Assembly (NCBI RefSeq): GCF_001422405.1
Contig: NZ_LMMV01000021.1
Location: forward strand, 372,858 to 436,857
DNA from: Pseudorhodoferax sp. Leaf267
GTDB lineage: Bacteria; Pseudomonadota; Gammaproteobacteria; Burkholderiales; Burkholderiaceae_C
Direction: 5' to 3'
Length of the DNA stretch: 64,000 nt
Part shown: in pieces, positions 10,779 through 19,768 of the stretch
Layout of the letters: the number at the start of each line of letters is the position of its first letter
Numbering within the stretch: position 1 is the first letter of the stretch
Translations under genes and position numbers: made by a program
The notes under the pieces: generated by a model
Told to the model about the DNA's origin: nothing
Databases searched by the model: none
What the model saw: the letters and a program-made list of their open reading frames with translations, nothing else

Positions 10779-10800
10779 ACTACGTAGCCGAGTACGTAGT
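10779..10800. promoter_or_regulatory. Perfect palindrome in scoA / PAS-LuxR intergenic region
   Basis: ACTACGTA, a 6-base spacer and TACGTAGT form a perfect 8-bp inverted repeat. It lies 34 bases before the scoA start and 21 bases before the divergent regulator. The TACGTA half-sites suit a dimeric helix-turn-helix protein. The obvious candidate is the LuxR-type regulator next door, controlling both itself and scoAB. Confidence 0.55.
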
Positions 10801-10821
10801 TTTTCGTAAAGGGAAGTCCCG

Positions 10822-11376
10822 ATGGAAGTCGACTACCGCATGGCCTTCGACCTGGCGCCCATCGGTCTGGTGCTGTCGCGCCAGCGGGCGATTGTGGACT
10901 GCAACCAGCATCTGTGCGAGATGTTCGGCGCCACGCGCGACCAGCTGGTCGGCCAGTCCTTCCGCGTGCTCTACCCCAGCGCGGACGAATACGAGCGCAC
11001 CGGCCTGCGCATCACGCCCATCATGAACGCCAAGGGTTTCTATGCCGACGAACGCATCATGCAGCGCGTCGATGGGCGCTTCAAGGGCGAGACTTTCTGG
11101 TGCCATGTGACGGGGCGCGCCTTCGACCGCCAGGCGCCGCACGAGGCCGGCATCTGGAGCTTCGAGGACCTGAGCGCGCGCCGTGCCGTGAAGATGGAAC
11201 TGACGCCACGCGAACGCGAGGTGGCGGCCCACGTGATGCAGGGCCTCACGTCCAAGGAGATCGGCCGCGCGCTGGCCATCAGCCACCGCACGGTGGAGAT
11301 CTACCGCGCCCGGCTGATCCGCAAGTACGGCGCCAGCTCGAACGCCGATCTGGTGCACCGGCTGGTCACGCGCTGA
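10822..11376 (+). CDS. PAS-LuxR family transcriptional regulator
   Basis: This 184-aa protein has an N-terminal PAS domain (about residues 5-110, starting [19 protein letters not shown]) and a C-terminal LuxR/FixJ helix-turn-helix ([20 protein letters not shown], then [10 protein letters not shown]). There is no receiver domain, so it probably senses a small ligand or redox state through PAS directly. It is divergent from scoAB across a palindrome and is the likely regulator of that operon. The ligand is unknown. GGGAAG upstream can serve as its ribosome site. Its 3' end overlaps the convergent AraC gene by 11 bases. Confidence 0.85.
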   Translation: MEVDYRMAFDLAPIGLVLSRQRAIVDCNQHLCEMFGATRDQLVGQSFRVLYPSADEYERTGLRITPIMNAKGFYADERIMQRVDGRFKGETFWCHVTGRAFDRQAPHEAGIWSFEDLSARRAVKMELTPREREVAAHVMQGLTSKEIGRALAISHRTVEIYRARLIRKYGASSNADLVHRLVTR

Positions 11377-12376
11377 ACGCCGCCAGCTGCGACTGGCGCA
11401 GCGTCTGCGACGGCAGTTCGTCGAACAGCGCCTTGTAGGCCTGCGAGAAGCGGCCCATGTGGAAGAAGCCCCATTGCGCCGCCACGTCCTGCACATGTAC
11501 CGGGCCGGGGCCGGCCTGGCGCAGCTCGCGCCGGCAGGCGTTGAGCCGCACCGTGCGCAAAAAGTCGGCTGGCGCCGTGCCCACGGTCGCCAAAAAATGG
11601 TTGTGCAGCGTGCGCGGCGTCAGGTGCAGCCGCTGGCACAGGTCATCGACCGACATGGCGTGGTTGAACGGGTCGATGGCCATGTCGCGCGCCGCCATCA
11701 CCAGGGCCAGCCGCCGCTGCGCCGCGGCCTTGGCGGCCTGCGGCTGGTTCTCGTCGTGGCAATCGGCCATCAGCTGCAGCAGCTGCGCGCCCAACATCTG
11801 CAGCGCGCGCCGGCCCCAGTGCTGGTGGGCCTCGTCGCCCGCGCCCAGCGACAGCATGGACTCGATGGTCTGGCACAGCGCCACGTGGCGGTGCGGCGGC
11901 AAGGCCGTGGCGCAGACCTCCACGCCCTGCGGCACCAGCGGGCCGCGGCCCAGCGCCTCGCACTGCGCGGCCAGCCAGGCCTCATCCAGCACCACGCCGT
12001 AGATGCCGAAGCGCTTCGGCGTGCGCAGCACGAAGCCGGCGTCGGCCCGCGCCACCATCATGGTGCGCGGCCGGTCGGCACCCTGCAGCCGGCCGGAGAA
12101 ATGCAAGGCCCCTTCGCTGATGCCATCGGGAATGCCGAACCAGATCGAACCCGGCCAGGGGCGGCAGCGCTGGGCGGTCTGCTGGCCCGTGAATTCGTGA
12201 AACACCTGCAGCCGCGGATGGCCCAGCCACAGCTCGCGCACCAAGCCGGTGAAATGGCCGCACGAAAGCTGGTCGTACTCCTGGCGCCAGGACGAGATGT
12301 GGGTGGCGTGTTCGTCCACATCGGTGCTGCGGCGCGCCTGGTAGACGGCAGCGTGGTCGGCGGTGATCGTCTGCAC
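11366..12376 (-). CDS. AraC family regulator of ethanolamine genes (EutR-like)
   Basis: This 336-aa protein has an N-terminal ligand-binding part and a C-terminal double helix-turn-helix of the AraC type (about residues 240-330; MSVDDLCQRLHLTPRTLHNHF and VAAQWGFFHMGRFSQAYKALF). It is divergent from the ethanolamine permease and eutBC, which points to an EutR-like activator responding to ethanolamine. The GTG start at 12376 was chosen because GGAGG lies seven bases upstream; the longer reading frame would run through the divergent promoter region. The assignment is inferred from context. Confidence 0.82.
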   Translation of the reverse strand: MQTITADHAAVYQARRSTDVDEHATHISSWRQEYDQLSCGHFTGLVRELWLGHPRLQVFHEFTGQQTAQRCRPWPGSIWFGIPDGISEGALHFSGRLQGADRPRTMMVARADAGFVLRTPKRFGIYGVVLDEAWLAAQCEALGRGPLVPQGVEVCATALPPHRHVALCQTIESMLSLGAGDEAHQHWGRRALQMLGAQLLQLMADCHDENQPQAAKAAAQRRLALVMAARDMAIDPFNHAMSVDDLCQRLHLTPRTLHNHFLATVGTAPADFLRTVRLNACRRELRQAGPGPVHVQDVAAQWGFFHMGRFSQAYKALFDELPSQTLRQSQLAAFSA

Positions 12377-12551
12377 TGGGGGCCCTCCGGAAGGCAGTGC
12401 GAAGGTATACGCAAAAGCAGTGCCACACCATCGGTACGCGCCCCGCACGAACGCCCGGGCGCCAGATTTTCCGAAACCGGATAGCGGCGCCGCGGCTGCG
12501 CTGCTGCAATTGACACATTCCTCCTCCACGCTCTGCCCGAGCCCTGCTGCC

Positions 12552-13961
12552 ATGAGTGCCATCCCCACCGCTGCTGCTGCATCCGTCCCGGCCACCGGCC
12601 ATCTCAAGAAAGTCCTGGGGCCGCTGCAGCTCTGGGGCATCGCCGTGGGGCTCGTGATCTCGGGCGAATACTTCGGCTGGAGCTACGGCTGGAACACCGC
12701 CGGCACGCTGGGCTTCCTGGTCGCCACCGTGCTGGTGGCGGCTATGTACACGACCTTCATCTTCAGCTTCACCGAGCTGTCCACCGCCATTCCGCATGCC
12801 GGCGGCCCCTTCGCCTATGCGCGCCGCGCCTTCGGGCCGACGGGCGGCTTCATCGCCGGTTTCGCCACACTGGTGGAGTTCGTGTTCGCGCCGCCGGCCA
12901 TCTCGCTGGCCATCGGCGCCTACCTCAACGTGCAGTTCCCGGGCATCGACCCGAAGATGCTGGCGCTGGGCGCCTACGTGATCTTCATCGCGCTGAACTG
13001 GGTGGGCGTCAGCATCGCCGCCACCTTCGAGCTGTTCGTCACGCTGCTGGCCATCTTCGAGCTGGTGGTGTTCATGGGCGTGGTCTCGCCGGGCTGGTCC
13101 ATGGCCAACTTCGTGGCCCACGGCTGGGCCGGTGGCGACGTGCTGGACGGCAAGGCGATCTCCGGCATCTTCGCGTCCATCCCGTTCGCGATCTGGTTCT
13201 TCCTGGCCATCGAGGGCGCGGCCATGGCGGCCGAGGAGGCACGCGAGCCGCACCGCACCATCCCGCTGGCTTACACCACGGGCATCGTCACACTGGTGGT
13301 GCTGGCCTTCGGCGTGATGGTCTTCGCCGGCGGCGTGGGCGACTGGCGGACTTTGGCCAACATCAACGACCCGCTGCCGCAGGCCATGAAGGTGGTGGTG
13401 GGCGCCAACAGCGGCTGGCTGCACATGATGGTGTGGATCGGTCTGTTCGGGCTGATCGCGTCCTTCCACGGCATCATCATGGGCTACTCGCGCCAGATCT
13501 TCGCGCTGGCGCGCGCCGGCTACCTGCCGGCCTACTTCGCGGCGCTGAGCCCGCGCTTCGACACGCCGCACCGTGCGCTGGTGGCCGGCGGCGTGATCGG
13601 CGTGGCCGCCATCTTCAGCGACGAGTGGATCACCTTCGGCGGCCAGACGCTGACAGCCAACATCGTGACCATGGCCGTGCTGGGCGCCATCGTGATGTAC
13701 CTGATCTCCATGGCCGCGCTGTTCAAGCTGCGCTGCAGCGAGCCCGGCCTGCACCGCCCGTACGTCGCGCCGTTCTACCCCGTGTTCCCGGCCATTGCGC
13801 TGGGGCTGGGCCTGGTCTGCCTGGGCGCCATGGTGTGGTTCAACACCATGCTGTCGCTGCTGTTCCTGGCGTTGATGGCTTTGGCCTACGGCTATTTCAG
13901 GCTCACGGCCAGCCAGCGTGCAGCCGCCGCGCACGATGCTATGTTGTCGGGAACCCACTGA
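12552..13961 (+). CDS. eat: Ethanolamine permease (APC family)
   Basis: This 469-aa polytopic membrane protein has about 12 hydrophobic segments and looks like an amino acid-polyamine-organocation carrier. Its ethanolamine-permease character is seen in ISGEYFGWSYGWNTAG near residue 37 and AIPHAGGPFAYARRAFGP. Together with eutBC 21 bases downstream this supports ethanolamine uptake. The start is the ATG giving MSAIPTAAAA; the frame is open further upstream but only across the divergent promoter region. It is the first gene of the eat-eutB-eutC operon. Confidence 0.9.
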   Translation: MSAIPTAAAASVPATGHLKKVLGPLQLWGIAVGLVISGEYFGWSYGWNTAGTLGFLVATVLVAAMYTTFIFSFTELSTAIPHAGGPFAYARRAFGPTGGFIAGFATLVEFVFAPPAISLAIGAYLNVQFPGIDPKMLALGAYVIFIALNWVGVSIAATFELFVTLLAIFELVVFMGVVSPGWSMANFVAHGWAGGDVLDGKAISGIFASIPFAIWFFLAIEGAAMAAEEAREPHRTIPLAYTTGIVTLVVLAFGVMVFAGGVGDWRTLANINDPLPQAMKVVVGANSGWLHMMVWIGLFGLIASFHGIIMGYSRQIFALARAGYLPAYFAALSPRFDTPHRALVAGGVIGVAAIFSDEWITFGGQTLTANIVTMAVLGAIVMYLISMAALFKLRCSEPGLHRPYVAPFYPVFPAIALGLGLVCLGAMVWFNTMLSLLFLALMALAYGYFRLTASQRAAAAHDAMLSGTH

Positions 13962-13982
13962 CCCTGCCCACAGGTCTTTGCC

Positions 13983-15383
13983 ATGCGCTACCGCACCACC
14001 ATCGCCACCCAGGTCTTCGCCTTCGACGACCTGCGCCAGGTCATGGCCTGCGCCAGCCCGGCGCGCTCGGGCGACTACCTGGCCGGCATCGGCGCCGCCA
14101 CGTCGCAGCAGCGCATGGCCGCGCGCCATGTGCTGGCCGACACGCCGCTCACGCAGTTCCTCATCGAAGCATTGGTGCCCTACGAAGACGACAACATCAC
14201 GCGGCTGATCGTCGACACGCACGATGCCGCCGCGTTTGCGCCCGTGGCGCACCTCACGGTGGGCGACCTGCGCAACTGGCTGCTGTCCGATGCTGCAAAC
14301 ACGGCCGCGCTCACGGCGCTGGCGCCCGGCCTCACGCCCGAAATGGTGGCCGCCGTCTCCAAGCTCATGCGCAACCAGGACCTGATCGCCGTGGCCCGCA
14401 AGTGCCAGGTCGTCACGCGCTTTCGCAACACCATCGGCCTGCCCGGCCACATGGCCGTGCGGCTGCAGCCCAACCACCCGACCGACGACCTGCGCGGCGT
14501 GGCCGCCTCCACGCTGGACGGGCTGCTGTACGGCGCAGGCGATGCGGTGATCGGGCTGAACCCGGCGTCCGACAGCCTGCCCGTGCTCGACCGGCTGCTG
14601 CGCCTCCTGGACGAGGTGATCCAGCGCTTCCAGATCCCCACGCAGGCCTGCGTGCTCACGCATGTGACCAACACGCTGCGGCTCATGGAGGCCGGCGCGC
14701 CGGTGGACCTGGTGTTCCAGTCCATCGCCGGCACCGAGAGGGCCAACCTGTCCTTCGGCGTCACGCCCGAGCTGCTGGACGAGGCCTGCGCCGCCGCGCG
14801 TGCGCTGGGCCGCGGCACGCTGGGCGACAACGTCATGTACTTCGAGACCGGCCAGGGCAGCGCGCTGTCGGCCAACGCGCACCACGGCGTGGACCAGCAG
14901 ACCTGCGAGGCGCGCGCCTATGCACTGGCGCGGCGCTACCGGCCGCTGCTGGTCAACACCGTGGTCGGCTTCATCGGGCCGGAGTATTTGTTCGACGGCA
15001 AGCAGATCATCCGCGCCGGCCTGGAAGACCATTTCTGCGGCAAGCTGATGGGCCTGCCGCTGGGCTGCGACATCTGCTACACCAACCACGCCGAGGCCGA
15101 CCAGGACGACATGGACACGCTGATGGTGCTGCTGGCCACGGCCGGCCTGAGCTTCCAGATCGGGGTGCCGGGCGCCGACGACGTGATGCTGAACTACCAG
15201 AGCACCTCGTTCCACGACGCGCTGTTCCTGCGCGAGACGCTGGGCCTGAAGCGCGCGCCCGAGTTCGAGGCCTGGCTGCAGCGCATGCAGATCACCGACA
15301 GCGCGGGCCGGCTGGCGCCGCCGGCCGCCAACGGCCTGCTGCAAGGAATGGGCGGGCTGCCCGCCTTGGGAGGCACGGCATGA
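13983..15383 (+). CDS. eutB: Ethanolamine ammonia-lyase large subunit EutB
   Basis: This 466-aa subunit holds the active site of the adenosylcobalamin-dependent lyase that splits ethanolamine into acetaldehyde and ammonia. Conserved stretches are VARKCQVVTRFRNTIGLPG, RLQPNHPTDD, GDNVMYFETGQGSALSANAH and GCDICYTNHAEADQDD. Length matches the family. The stop overlaps the eutC start (ATGA). No microcompartment shell genes, EutA reactivase or aldehyde dehydrogenase accompany it, as in other betaproteobacteria with a minimal eut operon. Confidence 0.96.
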   Translation: MRYRTTIATQVFAFDDLRQVMACASPARSGDYLAGIGAATSQQRMAARHVLADTPLTQFLIEALVPYEDDNITRLIVDTHDAAAFAPVAHLTVGDLRNWLLSDAANTAALTALAPGLTPEMVAAVSKLMRNQDLIAVARKCQVVTRFRNTIGLPGHMAVRLQPNHPTDDLRGVAASTLDGLLYGAGDAVIGLNPASDSLPVLDRLLRLLDEVIQRFQIPTQACVLTHVTNTLRLMEAGAPVDLVFQSIAGTERANLSFGVTPELLDEACAAARALGRGTLGDNVMYFETGQGSALSANAHHGVDQQTCEARAYALARRYRPLLVNTVVGFIGPEYLFDGKQIIRAGLEDHFCGKLMGLPLGCDICYTNHAEADQDDMDTLMVLLATAGLSFQIGVPGADDVMLNYQSTSFHDALFLRETLGLKRAPEFEAWLQRMQITDSAGRLAPPAANGLLQGMGGLPALGGTA

Positions 15384-16183
15384 CGGCCCCGCCCACCGGC
15401 ATCACAGCCGACGCATGGCAGGAATGGCGCGCCGCCACGCCCGCGCGCCTGGCCCTGGGCCGCGCCGGCCAGGGCATGCCGACCGACGAGACGCTGCGCT
15501 TCGGCTGGGCGCATGCGATGGCGCGCGACGCGATCCATGCCGCGCTGGACACCGACGCGCTGGCCGCAGAACTGCAGGCCGCCGGCTGGGCCACGCGCAC
15601 GGTGCGCAGCCAGGCGGCCGACCGCGGCACTTACCTGCGCCGGCCCGACCTGGGCCGCCAGCTCGACCCCGAGCACGCGCAGCAGCTGCGCGCCGAAGCC
15701 GCAGCCGGCTGCGACCTCTGCCTGGTGATCGGCGATGGCCTCTCTTCGCTGGCCGTGGCGCGCCACGCCGTGCCGCTGCTGGCCGCGCTGCGCACGCAGT
15801 TGCCGGCCAGCCTGCGCATCGCGCCCGTGGTGATCGCCGCGCAGGCGCGTGTGGCCCTGGCCGACGAGGTGGGCGAGGCGCTCGGCGCGCGCATGGCCGC
15901 CATGCTGATCGGCGAGCGGCCCGGCCTGTCGTCGCCCGACAGCCTGGGCATCTACCTCACGCACGGCCCCGCGCGCGGGCGCCACGACGCGCAGCGCAAC
16001 TGCATCTCCAACGTGCGGCCGCAGGGCCTGGCCTATGACGCCGCAGCCTTCAAGCTGGCCTGGCTGCTGCGCGAGGCGCTGCGCCGCGGACTGACCGGCG
16101 TCGAGCTCAAGGACGAAAGCGACCTGGCCGTGCTGGAGCAGGCCTCCTCCAGCCCGCCGCCGCCACTGCCACTGCCAGGCTGA
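15380..16183 (+). CDS. eutC: Ethanolamine ammonia-lyase small subunit EutC
   Basis: This 267-aa subunit binds adenosylcobalamin together with EutB. Family motifs include TPARLALGRAG, DRGTYLRRPDLGRQLD, VIGDGLSSLAV and RNCISNVRPQGL. The ATG overlaps the eutB stop by four bases. The C-terminus carries a Ser/Pro-rich tail (SSSPPPPLPLPG) that is probably disordered. The enzyme needs B12; no cobalamin synthesis genes occur in the window. Confidence 0.94.
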   Translation: MTAPPTGITADAWQEWRAATPARLALGRAGQGMPTDETLRFGWAHAMARDAIHAALDTDALAAELQAAGWATRTVRSQAADRGTYLRRPDLGRQLDPEHAQQLRAEAAAGCDLCLVIGDGLSSLAVARHAVPLLAALRTQLPASLRIAPVVIAAQARVALADEVGEALGARMAAMLIGERPGLSSPDSLGIYLTHGPARGRHDAQRNCISNVRPQGLAYDAAAFKLAWLLREALRRGLTGVELKDESDLAVLEQASSSPPPPLPLPG

Positions 16184-16252
16184 CGGCACGCCTCTCGTAG
16201 GCGCCGGTGGTACAAGAGCGCATCGCGACCCTGCCCGGAATGGAGACACCCA

Positions 16253-16840
16253 ATGACCGATCGCTACCCCCTGCCCGACCTCAACACGCTACCCGACGAC
16301 CTGCGCACCAAGATCCTCGAAGTGCAGGAGAAGGCCGGCTTCGTGCCCAATGTGTTCCTGGCGCTGGCCCGCCGACCAGCGGAGTGGCGCGCGTTCTTCG
16401 CCTACCACGATGCGCTGATGGACCCGGAGAGCGTGGGCCGCAGCAGCCCCTTGACCAAGGGCGACCGCGAGATGATCGTCACCACCACCAGCGCGGCCAA
16501 CCAGTGCCTGTACTGCGTGGTGGCACACGGTGCGCTCCTGCGCATCTACGAGAAAAAGCCGCTGGTGGCCGACCAGGTGGCGGTGAACTGGCGCAAGGCC
16601 GATATCACGCCGCGCCAGCGCGCCATGCTGGACTTTGCGATGAAGGTTTGCGAACGCTCGCACGAGATCGACGATGCGGATTTCGCCGCGCTGGCCGCGC
16701 ACGGTTTCACCGATGAGGACGCCTGGGACATCGGCGCCATCACGGCGTTCTTCGGGCTGTCCAACCGCATGGCCAGCTTCACCGGCATGCAGCCGAACGC
16801 CGAGTTCTATTTGATGGGGCGCGTGCCGAAGCAGAAGTAG
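16253..16840 (+). CDS. AhpD-like / carboxymuconolactone decarboxylase-family peroxidase-related protein
   Basis: This 195-aa protein has the CxxC-x3-H motif of the AhpD/CMD fold (Cys85, Cys88, His92 in NQCLYCVVAH), as in uncharacterised 'peroxidase-related enzyme' proteins that may reduce peroxides through the Cys pair. GGAATGGAGA upstream provides a ribosome site. It lies 69 bases after eutC on the same strand and might be co-transcribed, but no functional link to ethanolamine is known. Its stop is 3 bases from that of the convergent SDR gene. Confidence 0.85.
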   Translation: MTDRYPLPDLNTLPDDLRTKILEVQEKAGFVPNVFLALARRPAEWRAFFAYHDALMDPESVGRSSPLTKGDREMIVTTTSAANQCLYCVVAHGALLRIYEKKPLVADQVAVNWRKADITPRQRAMLDFAMKVCERSHEIDDADFAALAAHGFTDEDAWDIGAITAFFGLSNRMASFTGMQPNAEFYLMGRVPKQK

Positions 16841-16843
16841 CCG

Positions 16844-17626
16844 TCAGGCGGCAAAGCCGTCGTCCGCCGCGATCACCGCGCCGTTCACGAAATGGCTCTG
16901 GTCGCTGGCCAGCATGACGATCAGCGCGTCCAGGTCCTCGGGCTTGCCCACACGCTTGCGCGGCAGCATCTCGATGCGCTTGCGCCCCGCATCCGTGGAC
17001 CACTGATCGTGGTTCATCTCGGTGTCGATGTAGCCCGGGCACAGGGCGTTCACGTTGATGCCATGCTTGCCCCACTCCAGCGCCATCGCGCGCGTCATGT
17101 GCACCACGGTGGCCTTGCTCATCGCATAGACGCCGACACGCGGCATGACCTTCAGGCCCAGCATGGACGCCACGTTGATGATGCGCCCACCCGTGAAGCT
17201 GCCCGGCGCCACGCCGCTGGAGCGCGCGATCATGCGCTTGGCCACCTCCTGGGCCATGAAGAACGCGCCTCGCGCATTCGTGTTCATGATGTCGTCGTAG
17301 TCCTCGGGCGTCACGTCGACCAGCTTGTGGGATGCACCCACGCCCGAGTTGTTGACCAGGATGTCGATGGAGCCCACCTCGGTCTCCGCCCGTGCCACGG
17401 CGGCGCGGATCGAATGCGGGTCGGTCACGTCCAGCTCGACCACATGGGCGTCGCCACCCTCGCCGTCGATGTGCGCGCGCAACTCCTTGAGCCGCTCCAC
17501 GCGCCGGCTGGCCAGCACCACTGCAGCACCGGCCCGCGCCAGGACACGTGCGAACTGCGCGCCCAGCCCGCTGGACGCCCCCGTGACCAGCGCCACCCGG
17601 CCGGAAAGATCGATGCTGTAAGCCAT
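16844..17626 (-). CDS. Short-chain dehydrogenase/reductase (SDR)
   Basis: This 260-aa classical SDR has the NAD(P) motif TGASSGLG (15-22), NNSG near 92, Ser154 and the YxxxK pair Tyr167/Lys171, so the catalytic set is complete. The substrate is unknown. The start was placed at MAYSIDLSGR because GAGG precedes it at good spacing; upstream in-frame ATGs would add about 35 residues unrelated to the fold. It is divergent from the ETF-QO gene, which suggests a fatty-acid or lipid-related role, but this is only context. Confidence 0.85.
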   Translation of the reverse strand: MAYSIDLSGRVALVTGASSGLGAQFARVLARAGAAVVLASRRVERLKELRAHIDGEGGDAHVVELDVTDPHSIRAAVARAETEVGSIDILVNNSGVGASHKLVDVTPEDYDDIMNTNARGAFFMAQEVAKRMIARSSGVAPGSFTGGRIINVASMLGLKVMPRVGVYAMSKATVVHMTRAMALEWGKHGINVNALCPGYIDTEMNHDQWSTDAGRKRIEMLPRKRVGKPEDLDALIVMLASDQSHFVNGAVIAADDGFAA

Positions 17627-17753
17627 GGAAGAACCTCTTGTGGTGGACATCGACAAGCGAACCATTGTGTCGCCTAGGCGTCTCCTGTGAAGACGTGGGG
17701 CCGCGAATAAAATCCGGCGTTTTTGCGCCAACCAACAGATCGAGACACCCTAC

Positions 17754-19451
17754 ATGACGAACGAAGAAATCCTGGCCCAGTACGGTCCCCGCGAGGCCAT
17801 GGAGTACGACGTGGTCGTGGTCGGCGGCGGCCCTGCAGGCCTGGCCACCGCCATCCGGCTCAAGCAGCTGTCCGCCGAGAAGGGCACGGACGTTTCTGTC
17901 GTGGTCCTGGAAAAGGGCTCCGAGCCCGGGGCCCACATCCTGTCGGGCGCGATCATGGACCCGCGCGCGCTGACCGAGCTGCTGCCCAACTGGAAGGCCG
18001 ACGGCGCCCCGCTGAACCAGCCCGTGACCGACGACGCCATGGTGTTCCTGGGCGAAAAGGCCAGCGTGCGCACGCCGGCCTTCCTGCTGCCCCAGTGCTT
18101 CCAGAACCACGGCAACTACATCGTGAGCCTGGGCAATGTCACGCGGTGGCTGGCGCAGCAGGCCGAGAACCTGGGCGTGGAGATCTTCCCCGGCTTCGCG
18201 GCCGCCGAGGTGCTCTACAACGACGACGGCTCCGTCAAGGGCGTGGCCACGGGCAACCTGGGCGTGGGCAAGGACGGCGAGCCGACCGACGAGTTCCAGA
18301 TCGGCATGGAGCTGCACGGCAAGTACACGGTGTTCGCAGAAGGCGCGCGCGGCCACCTGGGCCGCCAGCTCATCTCCCGCTTCAAGCTCGATGCCGGGCG
18401 CGACCCGCAGACCTACGGTTTGGGCGTCAAGGAAGTCTGGGAGATCGACCCCAAGCGCCACGTGCCTGGCTTCGTTCTGCACACGGCTGGCTGGCCCATG
18501 GACGCCAACACCTATGGCGGCGCCTTCCTCTACCACATGGAGGACAACAAGGTCACCTTGGGCTTCATCACCGGGCTGGACTACAGCAACCCCTACCTCA
18601 GCCCGTTCGAAGAATTCCAGCGCTGGAAGACGCACCCCAACATCCGCTGGTACCTGGAGGGCGACGAAGCCAATGGCATCAAGCCCGGCAAGCGCCTGGG
18701 CTACGGCGCCCGCGCGATCACGGCCGGCGGCCTGCAGTCGCTGCCCAAGACCGTGTTCCCGGGCGGCGCGCTGGTGGGCTGCGAGGCCGGCTACCTGAAC
18801 GTGAGCCGCATCAAGGGCAGCCATGCCGCGATCAAGACCGGCATGCTGGCCGCCGAGGCCGCCTACGCCGCCGTGACCGCCGGCCGCCAACACGACGAAC
18901 TGGCCAGCTACCCCGAGGCCTTCGAGAAGAGCTGGCTCTACACCGAGCTGCGCAAGGCGCGCAACTTCAAGGCCTGGTTCAAGAAGGGCCTAACGGTCGC
19001 GACCATCATGAACGGCGTGGAGCAGTTCGTGCTCAAGGGCAACGTGCCCTGGACGCTCAAGCGCGACAAACCCGACCACGCCTACCTCAAGCCCGCTGCC
19101 GATTGCAAGCCCATCGTCTACCCCAAGCCCGATGGCAAGCTGACGTTCGACCGGCTGTCCAGCGTGTTCATCAGCAACACCAACCACAACGAGCACCAGC
19201 CGGCGCACCTGACGCTCAAGGACGCCAGCGTGCCGGTGAACATCAACCTGGCCAAATATGCCGGCCCCGAGTCGCGCTATTGCCCAGCCGGCGTGTACGA
19301 GTTCGTGAAGACCGAGAACAACCAGGACCGGCTGCAGATCAATGCGCAGAACTGCGTGCACTGCAAGACCTGCGACATCAAGGACCCGACGCAGAACATC
19401 GTCTGGGTCACGCCAGAGGGCGGCGGCGGGCCGAACTACTCGGGCATGTGA
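17754..19451 (+). CDS. Electron transfer flavoprotein-ubiquinone oxidoreductase
   Basis: This 565-aa inner-membrane-associated enzyme passes electrons from ETF (fatty acid and amino acid oxidation) to ubiquinone. The FAD-binding motif VVVGGGPAGLATA begins at residue 21. The ubiquinone-binding region and the C-terminal 4Fe-4S domain (CPAGVYEF, then CVHCKTCDIKDPTQN) are complete. Length equals that of bacterial ETF-QO. It is a single gene ended by a strong terminator, and it shares an intergenic region of about 130 bases with the divergent SDR. Confidence 0.96.
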   Translation: MTNEEILAQYGPREAMEYDVVVVGGGPAGLATAIRLKQLSAEKGTDVSVVVLEKGSEPGAHILSGAIMDPRALTELLPNWKADGAPLNQPVTDDAMVFLGEKASVRTPAFLLPQCFQNHGNYIVSLGNVTRWLAQQAENLGVEIFPGFAAAEVLYNDDGSVKGVATGNLGVGKDGEPTDEFQIGMELHGKYTVFAEGARGHLGRQLISRFKLDAGRDPQTYGLGVKEVWEIDPKRHVPGFVLHTAGWPMDANTYGGAFLYHMEDNKVTLGFITGLDYSNPYLSPFEEFQRWKTHPNIRWYLEGDEANGIKPGKRLGYGARAITAGGLQSLPKTVFPGGALVGCEAGYLNVSRIKGSHAAIKTGMLAAEAAYAAVTAGRQHDELASYPEAFEKSWLYTELRKARNFKAWFKKGLTVATIMNGVEQFVLKGNVPWTLKRDKPDHAYLKPAADCKPIVYPKPDGKLTFDRLSSVFISNTNHNEHQPAHLTLKDASVPVNINLAKYAGPESRYCPAGVYEFVKTENNQDRLQINAQNCVHCKTCDIKDPTQNIVWVTPEGGGGPNYSGM

Positions 19452-19460
19452 TGCCCACCA

Positions 19461-19482
19461 GGGCGCCGCAAGGCGCCCTTTT
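19461..19482 (+). terminator. Rho-independent terminator after ETF-QO
   Basis: GGGCGCC pairs with GGCGCCC around a GCAA tetraloop, followed by TTTTCTTTT. It separates the ETF-QO gene from the glycine riboswitch downstream. Confidence 0.92.
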
Positions 19483-19529
19483 CTTTTGCGGCACGCCTGG
19501 CGCGCAAGCAAGCTCAGTAGAATGCGCCC

Positions 19530-19716
19530 GGTCAGGAGAGAGCCCTTCTTGCAAGGGCCGCCGAAGGCGCAGGACCCAGCCGTCCAAACGCTCAGGCAAA
19601 AGGACTGACCCAGGTCGTTCGACCTTCCTCACTGGAGAGAGGTCCACCCCGTGTGGATCCACCGAAGGGGCAAACCGCGCAGGCGGCGAATCTCTCAGGT
19701 AAAGCGGACAGCGAGG
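19530..19716 (+). promoter_or_regulatory. Tandem glycine riboswitch upstream of gcvT
   Basis: There are two glycine aptamers in series. Aptamer 1 (about 19530-19610) is closed by GGTCA/TGACC and contains AGGAGAGAG, GCCGAAGGCGCA and CTCAGGCAAAAGGACTG. Aptamer 2 (about 19627-19716) is closed by CCTC/GAGG and contains TGGAGAGAGG, CCACCGAAGGGGCAA and CTCTCAGGTAAAGCGGACAG. These are the conserved core elements of the class. The leader ends about 50 bases before the gcvT start. Glycine binding is expected to turn the glycine cleavage operon on. No clear terminator hairpin lies between aptamer 2 and gcvT, so control may act on translation. Confidence 0.95.
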
Positions 19717-19768
19717 CAGCCCATGGTGCGCGTGCGCCATGCCGTGTATCTGCCTCGAGGAATCCGCC

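Noticed and set aside
11982-15344. Very long minus-strand open frame (1120 codons) opposite the ethanolamine permease and eutBC
   Set aside because: It is a shadow of GC-rich genes on the plus strand: the translation is His/Gln/Arg/Ala-rich with no domain motifs, while the plus-strand frames carry clear EutB, EutC and permease motifs.
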